From an uncultured Synechococcus sp. (GTDB lineage Bacteria; Cyanobacteriota; Cyanobacteriia; PCC-6307; Cyanobiaceae): a stretch of 64,000 nt of DNA. The DNA lies in assembly GCA_913057985.1 (NCBI GenBank), contig CAJXPL010000009.1, positions 1-64,000 on the forward strand. The letters are read 5' to 3'. Of this stretch, positions 9,820-20,700 are shown in pieces; within the stretch, counting starts at the first letter, position 1, and each line of letters opens with the position of its first letter. A program made the translations under genes and the position numbers. Under the pieces are notes generated by a model. That model searched no databases and was not told the DNA's origin. It saw only the letters and a program-made list of their open reading frames with translations.

Positions 9820-10182
9820 CTAGCTCCACTCAAGGGCGCCTTTGCGCCAGGCGTAGGCCAAGGCCACCAGCAGGATGGCGATGAAGATCAGGGCCTCAAT
9901 GAAGGCCAGCAAGCCGAGACGGTTGAACGCCACAGCCCAGGGATAAAGGAACACGGTCTCGACATCGAAGATGACGAAGACCAGCGCAAACATGTAGTAG
10001 CGGATATTGAATTGAATCCAGGCCCCGCCAATGGGCTCCATGCCGGATTCATAGGTGAGCTGGCGCTCGCCGGCACGGCTCTTCGGCGCCACCAATTTGT
10101 TGGTGATCAGCGCCAAGGCAGGCACTGCAGCCGCAATCAGCAGAAACCCCAGAAAGGCGTCGTAGCCGGGCAGGGCAAACAT
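9820..10182 (-). CDS. ndhC: NAD(P)H-quinone oxidoreductase subunit 3
   Basis: A 120-residue NdhC, the small membrane subunit of NDH-1. Three hydrophobic helices are visible at about residues 8-28, 60-80 and 90-112, along with the family segment [17 protein letters not shown] and the [13 protein letters not shown] motif. The start [12 protein letters not shown] gives the normal family length; the frame stays open to 10353, but that extension is Arg-rich and unlike the family. First gene of ndhCKJ, divergent from the rubredoxin gene with 83 bases between starts. Confidence 0.97.
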   Translation of the reverse strand: MFALPGYDAFLGFLLIAAAVPALALITNKLVAPKSRAGERQLTYESGMEPIGGAWIQFNIRYYMFALVFVIFDVETVFLYPWAVAFNRLGLLAFIEALIFIAILLVALAYAWRKGALEWS

Positions 10183-10213
10183 GGAGGTTCCCGTAGACCG
10201 GGTCAGTCTGGCA

Positions 10214-10241
10214 TTCACCGCCTGGAGTTGTCGTCTATAGA
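10214..10241 (+). promoter_or_regulatory. Possible promoter of rubredoxin-ycf48
   Basis: TTCACC at 10214-10219 and TATAGA at 10236-10241, separated by 16 bases, are a weak sigma70-like pair 24 bases upstream of the rubredoxin GTG. They lie in the 83-base divergent spacer with ndhC. The match is imperfect and there is no experimental support. Confidence 0.25.
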
Positions 10242-10265
10242 GTCGATTGGCCCAGCAACACAGCG

Positions 10266-10664
10266 GTGAGCGACGAACAACAGTCCGTCCAGCCGGTCGA
10301 AACCACCGAAGCGGTGGAACTAGCGGTTGAGACCGCTCCGGAGAGCGACCCACGGACCCACCGTTTCGAATGTCGCAGCTGCGGCTACGTCTATGACCCC
10401 GACGAGGGGGTCAAGAAGGTTGGGATTGACCCCGGCACGGCCTTCGAGGATCTCGATACGCTGGCTTTCCGCTGCCCCGTCTGCCGCAGCAAGGTGGCCG
10501 CTTTCCGCGACATCGGTCCACGTGCCAAGGCCAGCGGTTTCGACGAGAACCTCGACTTCGGCCTTGGGGTGAACCGGATGACGCCGGGGCAGAAGAATGT
10601 TCTGATCTTCGGCAGCCTTGCCCTCGGCTTCGCCTTTTTCCTGTCCCTTTATTCCCTGCGCTGA
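10266..10664 (+). CDS. rubA: Membrane-anchored rubredoxin
   Basis: A 132-residue rubredoxin with a GTG start. An acidic N-terminal stretch of ~30 residues precedes the rubredoxin fold, whose two CxxC pairs ([10 protein letters not shown] and RCPVCRSK) bind one iron. A hydrophobic helix near the C-terminus ([20 protein letters not shown]) anchors it in the membrane. In cyanobacteria and chloroplasts this protein supports photosystem assembly, and its place just before ycf48 and psbEFLJ fits that role. The gap to ycf48 is 9 bases. Confidence 0.95.
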   Translation: MSDEQQSVQPVETTEAVELAVETAPESDPRTHRFECRSCGYVYDPDEGVKKVGIDPGTAFEDLDTLAFRCPVCRSKVAAFRDIGPRAKASGFDENLDFGLGVNRMTPGQKNVLIFGSLALGFAFFLSLYSLR

Positions 10665-10673
10665 GGTCCACCG

Positions 10674-11675
10674 ATGAAACGTCTGTTGAACACGTTCAGC
10701 CAGCTCCTGCTGGTGCTGGTGCTGGGGGCCAGCCTCAGCGGCTGCGTCACCACCCACGTGCCCACGGCCAGCACGAGTCCCTGGCAGGCCATGGATCTCG
10801 ACACCCAGGCAAACCCGCTGGATGTGGCCTTCACAGACAGCCGCCACGGCTATCTGGTGGGCAGCAACCGGATGATCCGGGAAACCAACGACGGGGGCGC
10901 CCATTGGAATGAACGCAGCCTGGATCTACCCGACGAAGAAAACTTCCGCCTGATCAGCATCGACTTCGATGGCGATGAAGGCTGGATCGCCGGACAGCCC
11001 GGGCTGCTGATGCACAGCGACGACGGCGGCCAGAACTGGACACGCCTGTTCCTCGACACCAAATTGCCCGGCGAGCCCTACCTGATCACAGCCCTGGGCA
11101 GCCATTCTGCGGAGTTGGCAACGAATGTGGGTGCGGTCTATGAAACCCACAACGACGGCAGCAGCTGGGAAGCCAAGGTGACCGATGCCGCCGGTGCCGT
11201 CCGCGACCTACGACGCAGCAAGGACGGCAGCTACGTGAGCGTGAGTGGCCTCGGCAACTTCTACGCCACATGGGAACCGGGTGATTCCGTCTGGCAGGTG
11301 CACCAGCGGGTGAGCAGCCAACGCCTGCAGAGCATCGGCTTCCAGCCCGACGGCAACCTCTGGATGGTGGCCCGCGGCGCGCAGATTCGCCTCAACGATG
11401 AGCCAGGCAACTTCGACAGCTGGAGCAAAGCCATCATCCCGATCACCAACGGCTACGGCTACATGGATCTGGCCTGGGATGAAGACGGCGCCATCTGGGC
11501 CGGCGGTGGCAACGGCACCCTGCTGGTGAGCCGCGACGGGGGCGATAGCTGGGAGAACGACCCCGTCGGAGACCGTCAGCCCAGCAACTTCACCCGCATG
11601 GTGTTCGACGGGGAGCACGCCTTTGTGCTGGGTGAGCGGGGCAACATGCTGCGCTGGGTGGGCAACGCTGTGTAA
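10674..11675 (+). CDS. ycf48: Photosystem II assembly factor Ycf48 (HCF136)
   Basis: A 333-residue Ycf48/HCF136, a beta-propeller that binds D1 during early photosystem II assembly. The N-terminus is a lipoprotein signal: a hydrophobic core and lipobox LSGC, with the modified Cys at residue 24. Repeated sequence units of the type SxDGGxxW are visible, for example ETNDGGAHWNE, HSDDGGQNWTR, ETHNDGSSWEA and VSRDGGDSWEN; these mark the blades. The order rubredoxin-ycf48-psbEFLJ is the standard cyanobacterial arrangement. A small hairpin lies immediately after the stop. Confidence 0.97.
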   Translation: MKRLLNTFSQLLLVLVLGASLSGCVTTHVPTASTSPWQAMDLDTQANPLDVAFTDSRHGYLVGSNRMIRETNDGGAHWNERSLDLPDEENFRLISIDFDGDEGWIAGQPGLLMHSDDGGQNWTRLFLDTKLPGEPYLITALGSHSAELATNVGAVYETHNDGSSWEAKVTDAAGAVRDLRRSKDGSYVSVSGLGNFYATWEPGDSVWQVHQRVSSQRLQSIGFQPDGNLWMVARGAQIRLNDEPGNFDSWSKAIIPITNGYGYMDLAWDEDGAIWAGGGNGTLLVSRDGGDSWENDPVGDRQPSNFTRMVFDGEHAFVLGERGNMLRWVGNAV

Positions 11676-11692
11676 CTGAGGTGCCCCCTCAG
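11676..11692 (+). other. Small hairpin between ycf48 and psbE
   Basis: CTGAGG at 11676-11681 pairs with CCTCAG at 11687-11692 around a 5-base loop. There is no T-tract, so it is not a convincing terminator. It could be an mRNA-processing or stability element separating ycf48 from the highly expressed psb genes. Confidence 0.25.
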
Positions 11693-11746
11693 CCTCGGCT
11701 CACCAAAGCCACCTCCTAAGATCGTTGTCCTGAACCGCCTAAAGCT

Positions 11747-11995
11747 ATGGCCGCCGGCTCAACAGGAGAACGCCCGTTCTTCGAAATCATCACGAGCATC
11801 CGTTACTGGGTGATCCATGCCGTGACATTGCCTTCCATCTTCCTGGCAGGCTTCTTGTTCGTGTCCACCGGCCTGGCCTACGACGCCTTCGGGACCCCGC
11901 GTCCTGATGCCTACTTCCAGGCCTCGGAAAGCAAGGCTCCCGTGGTGAGCCAACGCTACGAAGGCAAGTCTGAACTCGACATCCGTCTGAAATAA
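11747..11995 (+). CDS. psbE: Cytochrome b559 subunit alpha
   Basis: An 82-residue PsbE of photosystem II. His24 in [15 protein letters not shown] is the axial heme ligand; the single membrane helix continues through [17 protein letters not shown]. The lumenal tail ends in the family's [18 protein letters not shown]. First gene of psbEFLJ, 3 bases before psbF. Confidence 0.98.
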   Translation: MAAGSTGERPFFEIITSIRYWVIHAVTLPSIFLAGFLFVSTGLAYDAFGTPRPDAYFQASESKAPVVSQRYEGKSELDIRLK

Positions 11996-11998
11996 GCC

Positions 11999-12139
11999 AT
12001 GACACAGGCCCCTCCCGTCGCAACCACGCCACGCAACTACCCGATCTTCACGGTGCGTTGGCTGGCGTTGCACACCCTCGGCATCCCGACGGTGTTCTTC
12101 CTTGGCGCCCTCGCCGCGATGCAGTTCATTCGCCGCTGA
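11999..12139 (+). CDS. psbF: Cytochrome b559 subunit beta
   Basis: A 46-residue PsbF running from [12 protein letters not shown] to QFIRR. The helix [19 protein letters not shown] carries His25, the second axial ligand of the cytochrome b559 heme shared with PsbE. It is the normal family length. It lies 3 bases after psbE and 8 bases before psbL. Confidence 0.98.
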   Translation: MTQAPPVATTPRNYPIFTVRWLALHTLGIPTVFFLGALAAMQFIRR

Positions 12140-12147
12140 TTCAAAGC

Positions 12148-12267
12148 ATGGAACGCAATCCCAACCCCAACAACCTTCCGGTTGAGCTCAACCGCACCAG
12201 CCTCTACCTTGGCTTGCTGTTTGTCTTCGTGACCGGCGTGCTCATGTCCAGCTACTTCTTCAACTGA
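12148..12267 (+). CDS. psbL: Photosystem II protein L
   Basis: A 39-residue Psb[21 protein letters not shown], then a single membrane helix ending MSSYFFN. It is a small photosystem II core subunit near the monomer interface. Sequence and length match the family almost completely. Confidence 0.97.
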   Translation: MERNPNPNNLPVELNRTSLYLGLLFVFVTGVLMSSYFFN

Positions 12268-12277
12268 GGTTTATTCC

Positions 12278-12478
12278 ATGAGCGGAAAAAAATCCCCATA
12301 TCCCGACGGTCGAATTCCCGACCGCAATCCTGATGGCACACCGGCTGTTCCCTGGAGAAGCCGTTGGACCGAAGGCGTTCTCCCCCTCTGGCTGGTTGCA
12401 ACAGCAGGAGGAATGGCCGTTCTTTTCGTTGTGGGGCTCTTCTTCTACGGCTCCTACACCGGCGTTGGTTCCGCTTGA
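12278..12478 (+). CDS. psbJ: Photosystem II protein J
   Basis: A 66-residue PsbJ. A polar N-terminus ([20 protein letters not shown]) leads into one membrane helix ([20 protein letters not shown]) and the conserved end [12 protein letters not shown]. Last gene of psbEFLJ, followed 22 bases later by a strong terminator. Confidence 0.96.
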   Translation: MSGKKSPYPDGRIPDRNPDGTPAVPWRSRWTEGVLPLWLVATAGGMAVLFVVGLFFYGSYTGVGSA

Positions 12479-12500
12479 TTGAAGGCCACTGCATGCTTCA

Positions 12501-12526
12501 AACCGGTCCAAAGGGCCGGTTTTTTT
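12501..12526 (+). terminator. Rho-independent terminator of psbEFLJ
   Basis: A 9-base-pair stem (AACCGGTCC with GGGCCGGTT, one G-T pair), a 3-base loop and a run of T at 12520-12526. It lies 22 bases after psbJ, where transcription of the psb operon should end. The next gene converges from the other strand. Confidence 0.88.
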
Positions 12527-12564
12527 GTGCCTTGTTCATGCAGAACAGACGAACCGACCTCAGC

Positions 12565-13587
12565 TCAAACGTTGAAATAGTCGCGATACCACCGGGCGAA
12601 GGCATCCACCCCTGTCTCGATTGAGGTGGAGGGCTTGAAGTCCACCCACTGCTCCAGGGCGGAGGTGTCGGCAGCCGTCGCTACCATATCTCCAGGCTGC
12701 ATCGGCTGGAAGTCCTTGATCGCCTCCCGGCCCAGGGCTTGTTCCATCACCTCGATGAAGCGCAACAGCTCGGTGGGCTGGCTGTTGCCGATGTTGAACA
12801 CACGATGCGGTGAAGCCGCCGTGGCGGGATCCGGCTGCAGGGGATCAAAGCCGGGATTGGCGGTGGCAGGCTTATCGCAGCAACGCAGCACCCCCTCAAC
12901 GATGTCGTCGATGTAGGTGAAGTCCCGCTGCATCTTGCCGTGGTTGAACACCTTGATTGGCTCACCCGCCAGGATGGCGCGGGCGAAAAGCATGGGAGCC
13001 ATGTCGGGGCGTCCCCAGGGGCCATAAACGGTGAAAAACCGCAGGCCCGTCGCCGGCAAGCCATAGAGATGGCTGTAGGTGTGCGCCATCAGCTCATTGG
13101 CCTTCTTGCTGGCGGCATAGAGGCTCACCGGATGGTTCACAGGCTGCTGCTCATGGAAAGGCAGATTTCGATTGCCGCCATAGACCGAACTGCTCGAGGC
13201 GTAGACGAGGTTGTCGGTGCCGTGGTGGCGGCAGCCTTCCAGCAGATGGCCAAAGCCCACCAGATTGCTTTGGATGTAAGCCGCCGGGTTCTCCAAGGAG
13301 TAACGGACACCGGCCTGAGCCGCGAGGTTCACCACCACAGCCGGGTTCTCTTCCGCGAACAGAGCCATGAGGGCAGCACCATCCTCCAGGGCCAGGCACT
13401 CAAACCGCCAGGCGCCAGCGGGGGCCGCGGCTTCGATCTGACGCAACCTCACCTGCTTGAGGCTGGGGTCGTAGTAGTCGTTCAGGTTGTCGAGGCCGAC
13501 CACCCGATCACCGCGTTGCAAGAGACGCTGCGACAGGGCTGCACCAATGAAACCGGCTGCACCAGTGACAAGAACAGTTTTCGGCAT
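12565..13587 (-). CDS. UDP-glucuronate 4-epimerase-like NAD-dependent epimerase
   Basis: A 340-residue extended short-chain dehydrogenase. The Rossmann motif GAAGFIG is at the N-terminus, the catalytic pair is in SSSSVYGG and YAASKKAN, and the substrate region reads FFTVYGPWGRPDMA and KMQRDFTYIDDI. These features are characteristic of enzymes that interconvert UDP-glucuronate and UDP-galacturonate. The start is the ATG giving [12 protein letters not shown]; it overlaps the ugd stop by one base (TGATG). Position after ugd supports use of UDP-glucuronate. A GDP- or UDP-hexose epimerase is a less likely alternative. Confidence 0.88.
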   Translation of the reverse strand: MPKTVLVTGAAGFIGAALSQRLLQRGDRVVGLDNLNDYYDPSLKQVRLRQIEAAAPAGAWRFECLALEDGAALMALFAEENPAVVVNLAAQAGVRYSLENPAAYIQSNLVGFGHLLEGCRHHGTDNLVYASSSSVYGGNRNLPFHEQQPVNHPVSLYAASKKANELMAHTYSHLYGLPATGLRFFTVYGPWGRPDMAPMLFARAILAGEPIKVFNHGKMQRDFTYIDDIVEGVLRCCDKPATANPGFDPLQPDPATAASPHRVFNIGNSQPTELLRFIEVMEQALGREAIKDFQPMQPGDMVATAADTSALEQWVDFKPSTSIETGVDAFARWYRDYFNV

Positions 13588-14990
13588 CAACCCTCTCCAT
13601 CCCCCACGCGCCACAGGGTGAGGCCCGCGGCTCTCACCTGTTGTGGGTCCGCAACGGCCCGCGCATCAAAAACCCACGCCGGCTTTCGCATCCGACCCGC
13701 CAGAGCCTCCCAATTGAGATCCCCGTAGTGCTTCCACTCGGTGAGCACCAGCACGGCATCGGCCCCCGTCACGGCATCCTCCACGCTGCCGGCCTCCAGC
13801 CAACAGCCGGTTCCGCTGAGTGCATCCAGTTGGGGGGCTGCATCCTGTTGCAGATCCAGGGCCATCTGTTGGGCCGCCACTTTGGGATCATGAATGGCCA
13901 GCTGCGCACCTTCCTCCAACAGATCGCGGCAGATGCGAATTGCCGGCGCTTCGCGGGTGTCGTTGGTGTCGGCCTTAAAGGCAAAACCAAGAACGGCCAA
14001 CCGCTTTCCGGTCACCGTGCCGAACAGCTTCTCAACCACCAACCGGGCAATGCGGTGCTGTTGCCAGGTGTTCAGAGCCACAACACTCTCCCAGTAATCC
14101 GCCACCTCCGGCAGACCGAAATGGCGGCAGAGATACACCAGGTTGAGGATGTCCTTCTGGAAACAGCTCCCACCGAAACCAGGACCCGCATTCAAAAATT
14201 TCGGGCCAATCCGGCTATCGGTGCCAATGGCGCGGGCCACCTCGCGCACGTCGGCACCACTGGCCTCACAGAAGGCCGCGATCGAATTGATCGAGCTGAT
14301 CCGCTGCGCCAGAAAGGCATTCGCGGTGAGTTTGGAAAGCTCGCTGCTCCAGAGGTTGGTGCGCAGAATCTGCTGCTGCGGAACCCAGTGGGCGTAGATC
14401 GCGGCAAGGGCATCAATGGATGCCGGATCTTCACCACCGATCAACACCCGGTCGGGTGCTTCCAGATCACGGATGGCCGTTCCTTCCGCCAGAAATTCTG
14501 GATTGGAAAGCACGGAGAAGGTGCGGTTGTCATCTCCATCACTGGCCGCCTCCAGGATGGTTTTGATGGCAGCAGCCGTACGCACCGGCAGGGTGCTCTT
14601 CTCCACCACGATCGTGTGGCCGGTAGCAGCCTTGGCGACCGTGCGCGCACAGGCCTCGACCCAGCGCAGATCACTGGCCTGACCAGCCCCCAGACCTTTG
14701 GTCTTAGTGGGGGTGTTCACGGATATGAACACCATGTCGGCGGCCGAGATGGAAGCCTCCACCGACGTTGAAAAACTCAGATTCCTTCCACGGGCCCTTT
14801 CCACAACCGCGTCCAGGCCCGGCTCATAGACCGGCAAACGACTGGTATCGGGATCATTCCAGGCGTCGATGCGCGCCTGGTTGATGTCCACCACCTGCAC
14901 TTGAACCTGCGGGCAGCGATCAGCGATCACCGCCATGGTGGGGCCACCCACATACCCCGCACCGATGCAGCAAATCCGTTGAATGGTCAC
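13587..14990 (-). CDS. ugd: UDP-glucose 6-dehydrogenase
   Basis: A 467-residue UDP-glucose dehydrogenase, which oxidises UDP-glucose to UDP-glucuronate with two NAD+. The N-terminal [10 protein letters not shown] is the dinucleotide-binding motif. The catalytic Cys is in [12 protein letters not shown], with [16 protein letters not shown] upstream and [13 protein letters not shown] downstream. Length and motifs resemble the longer, eukaryote-like branch. It overlaps the uxs stop by 4 bases and the epimerase start by 1, so its product is probably shared between a decarboxylase and an epimerase encoded in the same operon. Confidence 0.95.
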   Translation of the reverse strand: MTIQRICCIGAGYVGGPTMAVIADRCPQVQVQVVDINQARIDAWNDPDTSRLPVYEPGLDAVVERARGRNLSFSTSVEASISAADMVFISVNTPTKTKGLGAGQASDLRWVEACARTVAKAATGHTIVVEKSTLPVRTAAAIKTILEAASDGDDNRTFSVLSNPEFLAEGTAIRDLEAPDRVLIGGEDPASIDALAAIYAHWVPQQQILRTNLWSSELSKLTANAFLAQRISSINSIAAFCEASGADVREVARAIGTDSRIGPKFLNAGPGFGGSCFQKDILNLVYLCRHFGLPEVADYWESVVALNTWQQHRIARLVVEKLFGTVTGKRLAVLGFAFKADTNDTREAPAIRICRDLLEEGAQLAIHDPKVAAQQMALDLQQDAAPQLDALSGTGCWLEAGSVEDAVTGADAVLVLTEWKHYGDLNWEALAGRMRKPAWVFDARAVADPQQVRAAGLTLWRVGDGEG

Positions 14991-15937
14991 GTCCTGCGGC
15001 CTTCGGGAACTCCCAGGAGATTACGGAAGGAGTCGATGGTGGGAGCCAGGCCCTGCTCCAGTGACACAGTCGGCTGCCAATCCAGCTGCTGACGGGCTAG
15101 ATCGATCGCCGGCTGGCGCTGCTGGGGGTCATCCTCCGGCAAGGGTTTCTCCACCAACGGCAGCTCCGCGTTGATTTGGATCCGCACCAGCTCTGCCAGC
15201 TCTCGGATCGTGAATTCATTGGGATTGCCCAGGTTGATCGGGCCGGTGTGGTCGCCGTTCATCAGGCGAATCAACCCCTCAATCAGATCGCTCATATAAC
15301 AAAAGGAGCGGGTCTGACTGCCATCGCCATAGAGCGTCAACGGTTCGCCCCGCAGGGCCTGAACGATGAAGTTGCTCACGACCCGGCCGTCATCGGGGAG
15401 CATGCGCGGGCCATAGGTGTTGAAGATGCGCGCCACCCGCACCTCCACGTCATTCATGCGCTGGTAGTCGAAACAGAGGGTTTCAGCGATGCGCTTGCCC
15501 TCGTCGTAGCAACTACGCACACCGATCGGATTCACGGAACCCCAATAACTCTCCGGCTGGGGATGCACCTCAGGGTCGCCATAGACCTCACTGGTGCTGG
15601 CGAGCAGCAAACGGGCCCCCACCCGCCGGGCCAGCCCGAGCATGTTGTACGTGCCGAGAAAGCTGGTTTTGGCTGTCTTGACCGGATTGAACTGGTAGTG
15701 AATCGGGGAAGCAGGGCAAGCCAGATGCCAGACCCGATCCACCTCAAGCTTGATCGGTTCGGTGACGTCGTGACGGATGAGTTCGAAACGGGGATGACCA
15801 ATCCAGCGCGCGATGTTGGCCTTGCGCCCGGTGAAGTAGTTGTCCAGGCAGATCACCTCATCACCGGCCTCCATCAGACGGTCGATCAGGTGGGAGCCAA
15901 GGAAGCCGGCACCGCCAGTAACGAGGTGGATCTGCAT
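14987..15937 (-). CDS. uxs: UDP-glucuronate decarboxylase (UDP-xylose synthase)
   Basis: A 316-residue UXS-type short-chain dehydrogenase that converts UDP-glucuronate to UDP-xylose. Motifs are [29 protein letters not shown] (very typical of UXS), [15 protein letters not shown], the catalytic YDEGKR and [18 protein letters not shown]. It starts 2 bases after the hisS stop and overlaps ugd by 4 bases. Its presence predicts xylose in a surface polysaccharide; no xylosyltransferase can be assigned with certainty. Confidence 0.94.
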   Translation of the reverse strand: MQIHLVTGGAGFLGSHLIDRLMEAGDEVICLDNYFTGRKANIARWIGHPRFELIRHDVTEPIKLEVDRVWHLACPASPIHYQFNPVKTAKTSFLGTYNMLGLARRVGARLLLASTSEVYGDPEVHPQPESYWGSVNPIGVRSCYDEGKRIAETLCFDYQRMNDVEVRVARIFNTYGPRMLPDDGRVVSNFIVQALRGEPLTLYGDGSQTRSFCYMSDLIEGLIRLMNGDHTGPINLGNPNEFTIRELAELVRIQINAELPLVEKPLPEDDPQQRQPAIDLARQQLDWQPTVSLEQGLAPTIDSFRNLLGVPEGRRT

Positions 15938-15939
15938 CC

Positions 15940-17232
15940 TCAGGGGGTGAGCAACTTCTCCACGATCGCGGCAACTGGCGCAAGCGCAACGGTGGTTTCC
16001 TCAGCCTGCTGCTTCAACGGCTTCAGGCGCACCTCACCACGCGCAGCCTCGTCATCGCCGAGCACCAAAGCCCATTGGGCACCACTTCGATCGGCCCGTT
16101 TGAACTGCTTTCCGAAGGCCGAGCCCGACGCATCCAACTCAACCCAAAGCCCAGCGGCCCGCAGGTCCCGTGCCAAGGCCAAAGCGACACGCTCAGCCTC
16201 CGCTCCACGGTTCACCACGTAAACCTCGGGTAATGCGGCCGCCGTCAGTCGAGCGGCGACACCCTGAGGATCCGCTGTCGCGGCGGCTCCCAGCACCAGC
16301 AACAACCGTTCCATGCCGAGAGCCCAACCGATAGCAGGCGTGGGTGCTCCTCCCAACTGGCCGATCAGGCCGTCGTAACGACCGCCGCCACAGACGGTGG
16401 CCTGGGCCCCGAGTTGATCACTGGTGATCTCGAAAGCCGTGTGGCTGTAGTAGTCCAAGCCGCGCACCAGCCGAGGATTGAGCCGGAAGGGAATTCCCAA
16501 GGCGGTGAGGCCGCGCTGCACCTCTTCAAAACGTTGACGGCTGGCATCACAGAGGGCATCCGCCAAGGTGGGGGCATCCCCCAGCAACGCCTGGGTGTCC
16601 TTGTTTTTGGAATCCAAAATCCGCAGGGGATTGGTGCTCAGCCGCGCCTGGGAATCGGAATCGAGGGCTTCAGCGCGCTGCTCGAGCCAAGCCACCAGGG
16701 CATTGCGGTAGGCCTGGCGGTCTTCAGCGGTGCCGAGGCTGTTGAGCTCCAACTGCAAGCCCCCCACGCCGAGGCTGGCAAGCAGATCCCAGGCAAGGGC
16801 AATCACCTCAACATCACTGCGCGCCCGCTCTGCTCCAAGCCACTCCACTCCGATCTGGTGAAACTGCCGCTGCCGGCCCGCTTGGGGGCGCTCGTACCGA
16901 AACATCGGTCCCGCATACCAAAGTTTCTGGGCGCCCTGGCTGAGCAAGCCATGCTGTAAGGCAGCACGCACCACCGATGCGGTGCCCTCCGGCCGCAGGG
17001 TGCAGGAGCGATCACCCCTATCGTGAAAGGTGTACATCTCCTTGCCTACCACATCGGTGCCCTCACCGATGCCACGGCAGAACAGATCCGTTGTCTCCAG
17101 CAGAGGCGTCCGTATCTCACCGAAACCAGAACGCTGAAAATGCTCCCGAGCCATGCCGTCAACGGCCTGCCAGCGCTGAAGCTCCTCTGGCAGCAGATCT
17201 ACCATGCCTCTGAGGCTCTGGAGCTGACTCAC
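15940..17232 (-). CDS. hisS: Histidyl-tRNA synthetase
   Basis: A class II aminoacyl-tRNA synthetase of 430 residues. [12 protein letters not shown] near the N-terminus, motif 2 [16 protein letters not shown] and the histidine-specific [15 protein letters not shown] identify HisRS. The anticodon-binding domain fills the C-terminal ~100 residues ([20 protein letters not shown]). I place the start at the GTG at 17232 ([14 protein letters not shown]). It appears to head the nucleotide-sugar operon hisS-uxs-ugd-gae, an odd pairing of translation with polysaccharide precursor supply. Confidence 0.96.
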   Translation of the reverse strand: MSQLQSLRGMVDLLPEELQRWQAVDGMAREHFQRSGFGEIRTPLLETTDLFCRGIGEGTDVVGKEMYTFHDRGDRSCTLRPEGTASVVRAALQHGLLSQGAQKLWYAGPMFRYERPQAGRQRQFHQIGVEWLGAERARSDVEVIALAWDLLASLGVGGLQLELNSLGTAEDRQAYRNALVAWLEQRAEALDSDSQARLSTNPLRILDSKNKDTQALLGDAPTLADALCDASRQRFEEVQRGLTALGIPFRLNPRLVRGLDYYSHTAFEITSDQLGAQATVCGGGRYDGLIGQLGGAPTPAIGWALGMERLLLVLGAAATADPQGVAARLTAAALPEVYVVNRGAEAERVALALARDLRAAGLWVELDASGSAFGKQFKRADRSGAQWALVLGDDEAARGEVRLKPLKQQAEETTVALAPVAAIVEKLLTP

Positions 17233-17730
17233 GTGCAGAATGCGTTTACGCCAACATAATCTCTCGGATTGCAAGCATACTGAGAACTACAAGGCACCAA
17301 GCAAATCAAAAAATAACAAACAAGCAATAAGCAAAGCCATTAGAAATACCCAACCTCCACGAAAACAAAACCCATAAAATAAACACACTAGAGCTAAAAC
17401 CAATAGCACTAAAATACAATCGCGCCCAAATCACCAAAAGACGCTTGATCACAACAGGAAAATCAGAATATCAAGTCCAGGCAAGAACAACCCAAAGAAG
17501 CATAAAAGAGCATGATCAGCAAAAACAAATCTTGCAGCGGAAGATCATCGAAAGAATAATCCTCAAGAAGGCAAAGAGAAGCAGGATAACAATAAGATAA
17601 AGACCCAAAAAGTTCCACATGCAAGACATAGCCTTGCCAATGATTCACGCAATCAGACCAATCAGAGAGCCAAAATATACACCCGAAATATCCTCGCCTC
17701 TCGTTAAAAGAGTTTACGCAAAGCAATGAA
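17233..17730. other. A+T-rich spacer without a recognisable gene
   Basis: About 500 bases strikingly rich in A on the + strand, at the edge of the A+T-rich island. It holds only a weak minus-strand frame (17463-17777) that overlaps the 3' end of the next gene and has no recognisable protein features. I see no tRNA, repeat or terminator with confidence. It must contain the hisS promoter and the 3' region of the fusion gene. Confidence 0.5.
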
Positions 17731-20700
17731 TCAGGAAGTCGAATTACTAATCGGCTGCAAATACTCCTCAAAGCCAAGTGTTTTCAATTCTTCAATAGCT
17801 GGAGTCCTGCCTCCAAAAGTGAGCCGGGAGACTTGCTTAAAGTTTTGCAGTTCTCTCCTTTTCCTAGGGCCCATACCCAAGCCACCTATTTTCCAATGAC
17901 TAAATTCATCCTGGCCAACGTCTTTAAACTCAATAAAAACAGGCTTATCAGAACTAACGGTGCAAATCGAATGAGGGAAGAATAATTTTTCCCAAAGAAT
18001 ATCTTTGACAAAACGAACATCCGAGCGATTCTCGAATAATCGAGGTTCAGCCTCCCGCTCAGCCGGCTTTCGATAGTATTTACCGTTGTGCCCTTTAAAA
18101 ACAGTTATCCCAAGAGGCACACCAAAAACAGAGGAAGAAGAAGTAGATGAATGAAAACCACTTTGAATAACCTTCTTTTTAAATATATTAAATTCATCAA
18201 CCATATGATCTGGCATCAGCATATCACCGTCCCATTTAAAGATATAGCTATAGCGGCAAAGAGACAAACAGTAGTTGTAAAAGAAAGCGAGGGAGTGAAC
18301 CGAATTCTCAGGACAGTCAAAATTATCTTGACCGCAACGGGCCACATTAAATGGATAAGAATAAACTCTAATTTTGTTTGCGCACGATGGAGTCATGGCA
18401 CGCACCTTGGCGACCACAGCAAGAGTGCTATCGTCACTATTATTATCAATAACAACAACTTCATCAAAAACTTTTAAGCAATTTAATAATACCAATTCAA
18501 TATTTAACTCTTCATTTTTGACACGCAGCATGGCGCTAATGCCCTTTTCTCGAACAAAACCAAAATGGAGACGTTTGAAAGCAAAACTAGTATCACCTTC
18601 AAGATTTGAAAAAGCATCAAAGCAATTAAGACCAGACCAAATAGGCTTAACTTCATTTGATATAAAATCAGAATCGTTCGATGGATTTTCAAATTGAGAA
18701 TACAGGCTTTTTACACAGGAACTAACAGGATCACAAAGGGATTCAAAAGTAGTTTCTAAAATAAATTGCCTGGAAGTAAATGATTTCGCAATAGATGTTG
18801 AACGAAAATTGACAAAAGAAGATAAATCAGTGCTGTAAGTTTTATTCAACTTCTCTCTAAGAAAAGAATACTTATCCAGACTAAGTGGCATATATTTTGA
18901 GGAGCCATATTCACTAAGAACAAGTTTTTTGTAGAGGTTCTGGGAGGATTTTGTAGAAATATTTCTCAAGTCTTCAAAAACGAAATCTATTGCCTCACTC
19001 GTAGGAGAAGATCGAAGCGGTGAACTTGGCAAACAAAAATCAAAATCCTCTAACCTATTAAGTTCCGAGCCGGTATAACAGTCAACAAGAAAATTTAAAT
19101 AACCAGAGAGGTCGTCTTTTATATCTTCAAAAGATACAATTACAGGGTCCTTTAATTTGAAGGAATGGCATAAATTCTGAAGCTTTTCGCAGGTATACTT
19201 CCAAGTGGCATCTTCTGAATTATCATAAAATTTTTCAACATAATCATCAAACCTTGCCAAATAACCCCATTTAATTTTCTCACAATATCGCGAAGCAATG
19301 TAATCACTCAAATCACGAATGCAATAAACTATTGACGTGTCCTTAGTCGGCAATACTGAAAGCAACCTTTTCAAGAAAAAAAGGCTAAGTCCATTTTTAG
19401 TGCACGCAAATGATTCATGCAAAAACTCAGGTTTAAGTGATTTACCAGAACTATTGGCAAGATTCTCGTCAAATATAATTACCTTCTTGGGCTTGCAAAA
19501 TAACAGGGGCATTATGAGTTTCATCAAGCATGCCTTAATTTCTTCATCAGATCCTTTCGATAAAACCCTCGTACTCTTATTCATTAAAGCTTGCCTAAAT
19601 TCAAAATAATTGATATAAATTACACCATTACAAGCAAGTTGATAACGATGATTTTGTAGGCAGGACTGCAAAAATGTCGTGGCAGTCTTGTGCGCACCAG
19701 CATAGATAAGGAATGAAGTATCACACAGAAAAGAGTCAAACATGGAAGAATAGTCACTTGTCACAAGCGAGGTCTTGACATCATCAAAAAAGGATTGAAT
19801 TGTTGATTTTTTATCCTTGCTAGAAACCTTTATCTCTTGACCCTTAAGCACATTGAAATCATCAAGCCAACAGGCATTGAGCAAATTAAGTTCAAGAGGA
19901 AGAAGCTCTGCTTTGGCCTTTACTGACAAAATATCTGATATATATTTGAGGCGAAGCATGGATGCATGAGATTGACGTGAAGGGATATCGCGGTGCAATC
20001 TGTTAATAAATAGAGAATGCACTCGATACTCTAAATATTTTTCAATAGACCATGATTTACGCATGATAGATTCTTCTGTCATGTCATATACATACATTGA
20101 AGGTTGAACAAGTCCAATACAAGGTAATTTTTTAAAAAGCTGTGAAACTAAAATTTGATCCTCGCCGAGGCTTACTCCCTCTAAATTAAAAATATTCAAA
20201 GTTAATGCAAAATTTTTATCATAAACAACGCTAAAAGCATGAGCAAAGCCATACTTTTTTTCGGCAATTTGTGGCGAAACAACTTGGCAAGAATAAGAAG
20301 AAGCCAAACGTTGTTCGTATACTTTCTGATTAAAGGCTAACTCAGGAGTTTGGCTAAATACCGGAAATTTAACAGCAAGCAAACCTTTGTCCTCTAGAGA
20401 TTGAAATATTTTTTCTGCTACATTTCTATGAGGGAGAAAATCGTCGCCATTAACATGCCAAATATATTTCATACGAGCTGCCATAAGCCCAGTGTTGCGC
20501 ACTGCTGGAAGCCCAAGATTACGTATATGGCTAATGCAGCGGGTGCGACCTTGAGGGTCATCAATACACAAATTAGTAGCTATATCAAGCGTATTATCTG
20601 TACTTTTGTCATTAACGATTAACACTTCAATCTGATCAAGTGATTGTTCTTGAATCGAACGAATACATCGGACAAGTGAATCACCCAGATTATATGCAGC

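Noticed and set aside
17463-17777. Minus-strand frame of 104 codons in the A+T-rich spacer
   Set aside because: It overlaps the 3' end of the fusion gene in another frame, is Cys/Leu/Phe-rich without a clear pattern, and has no start context or family resemblance.
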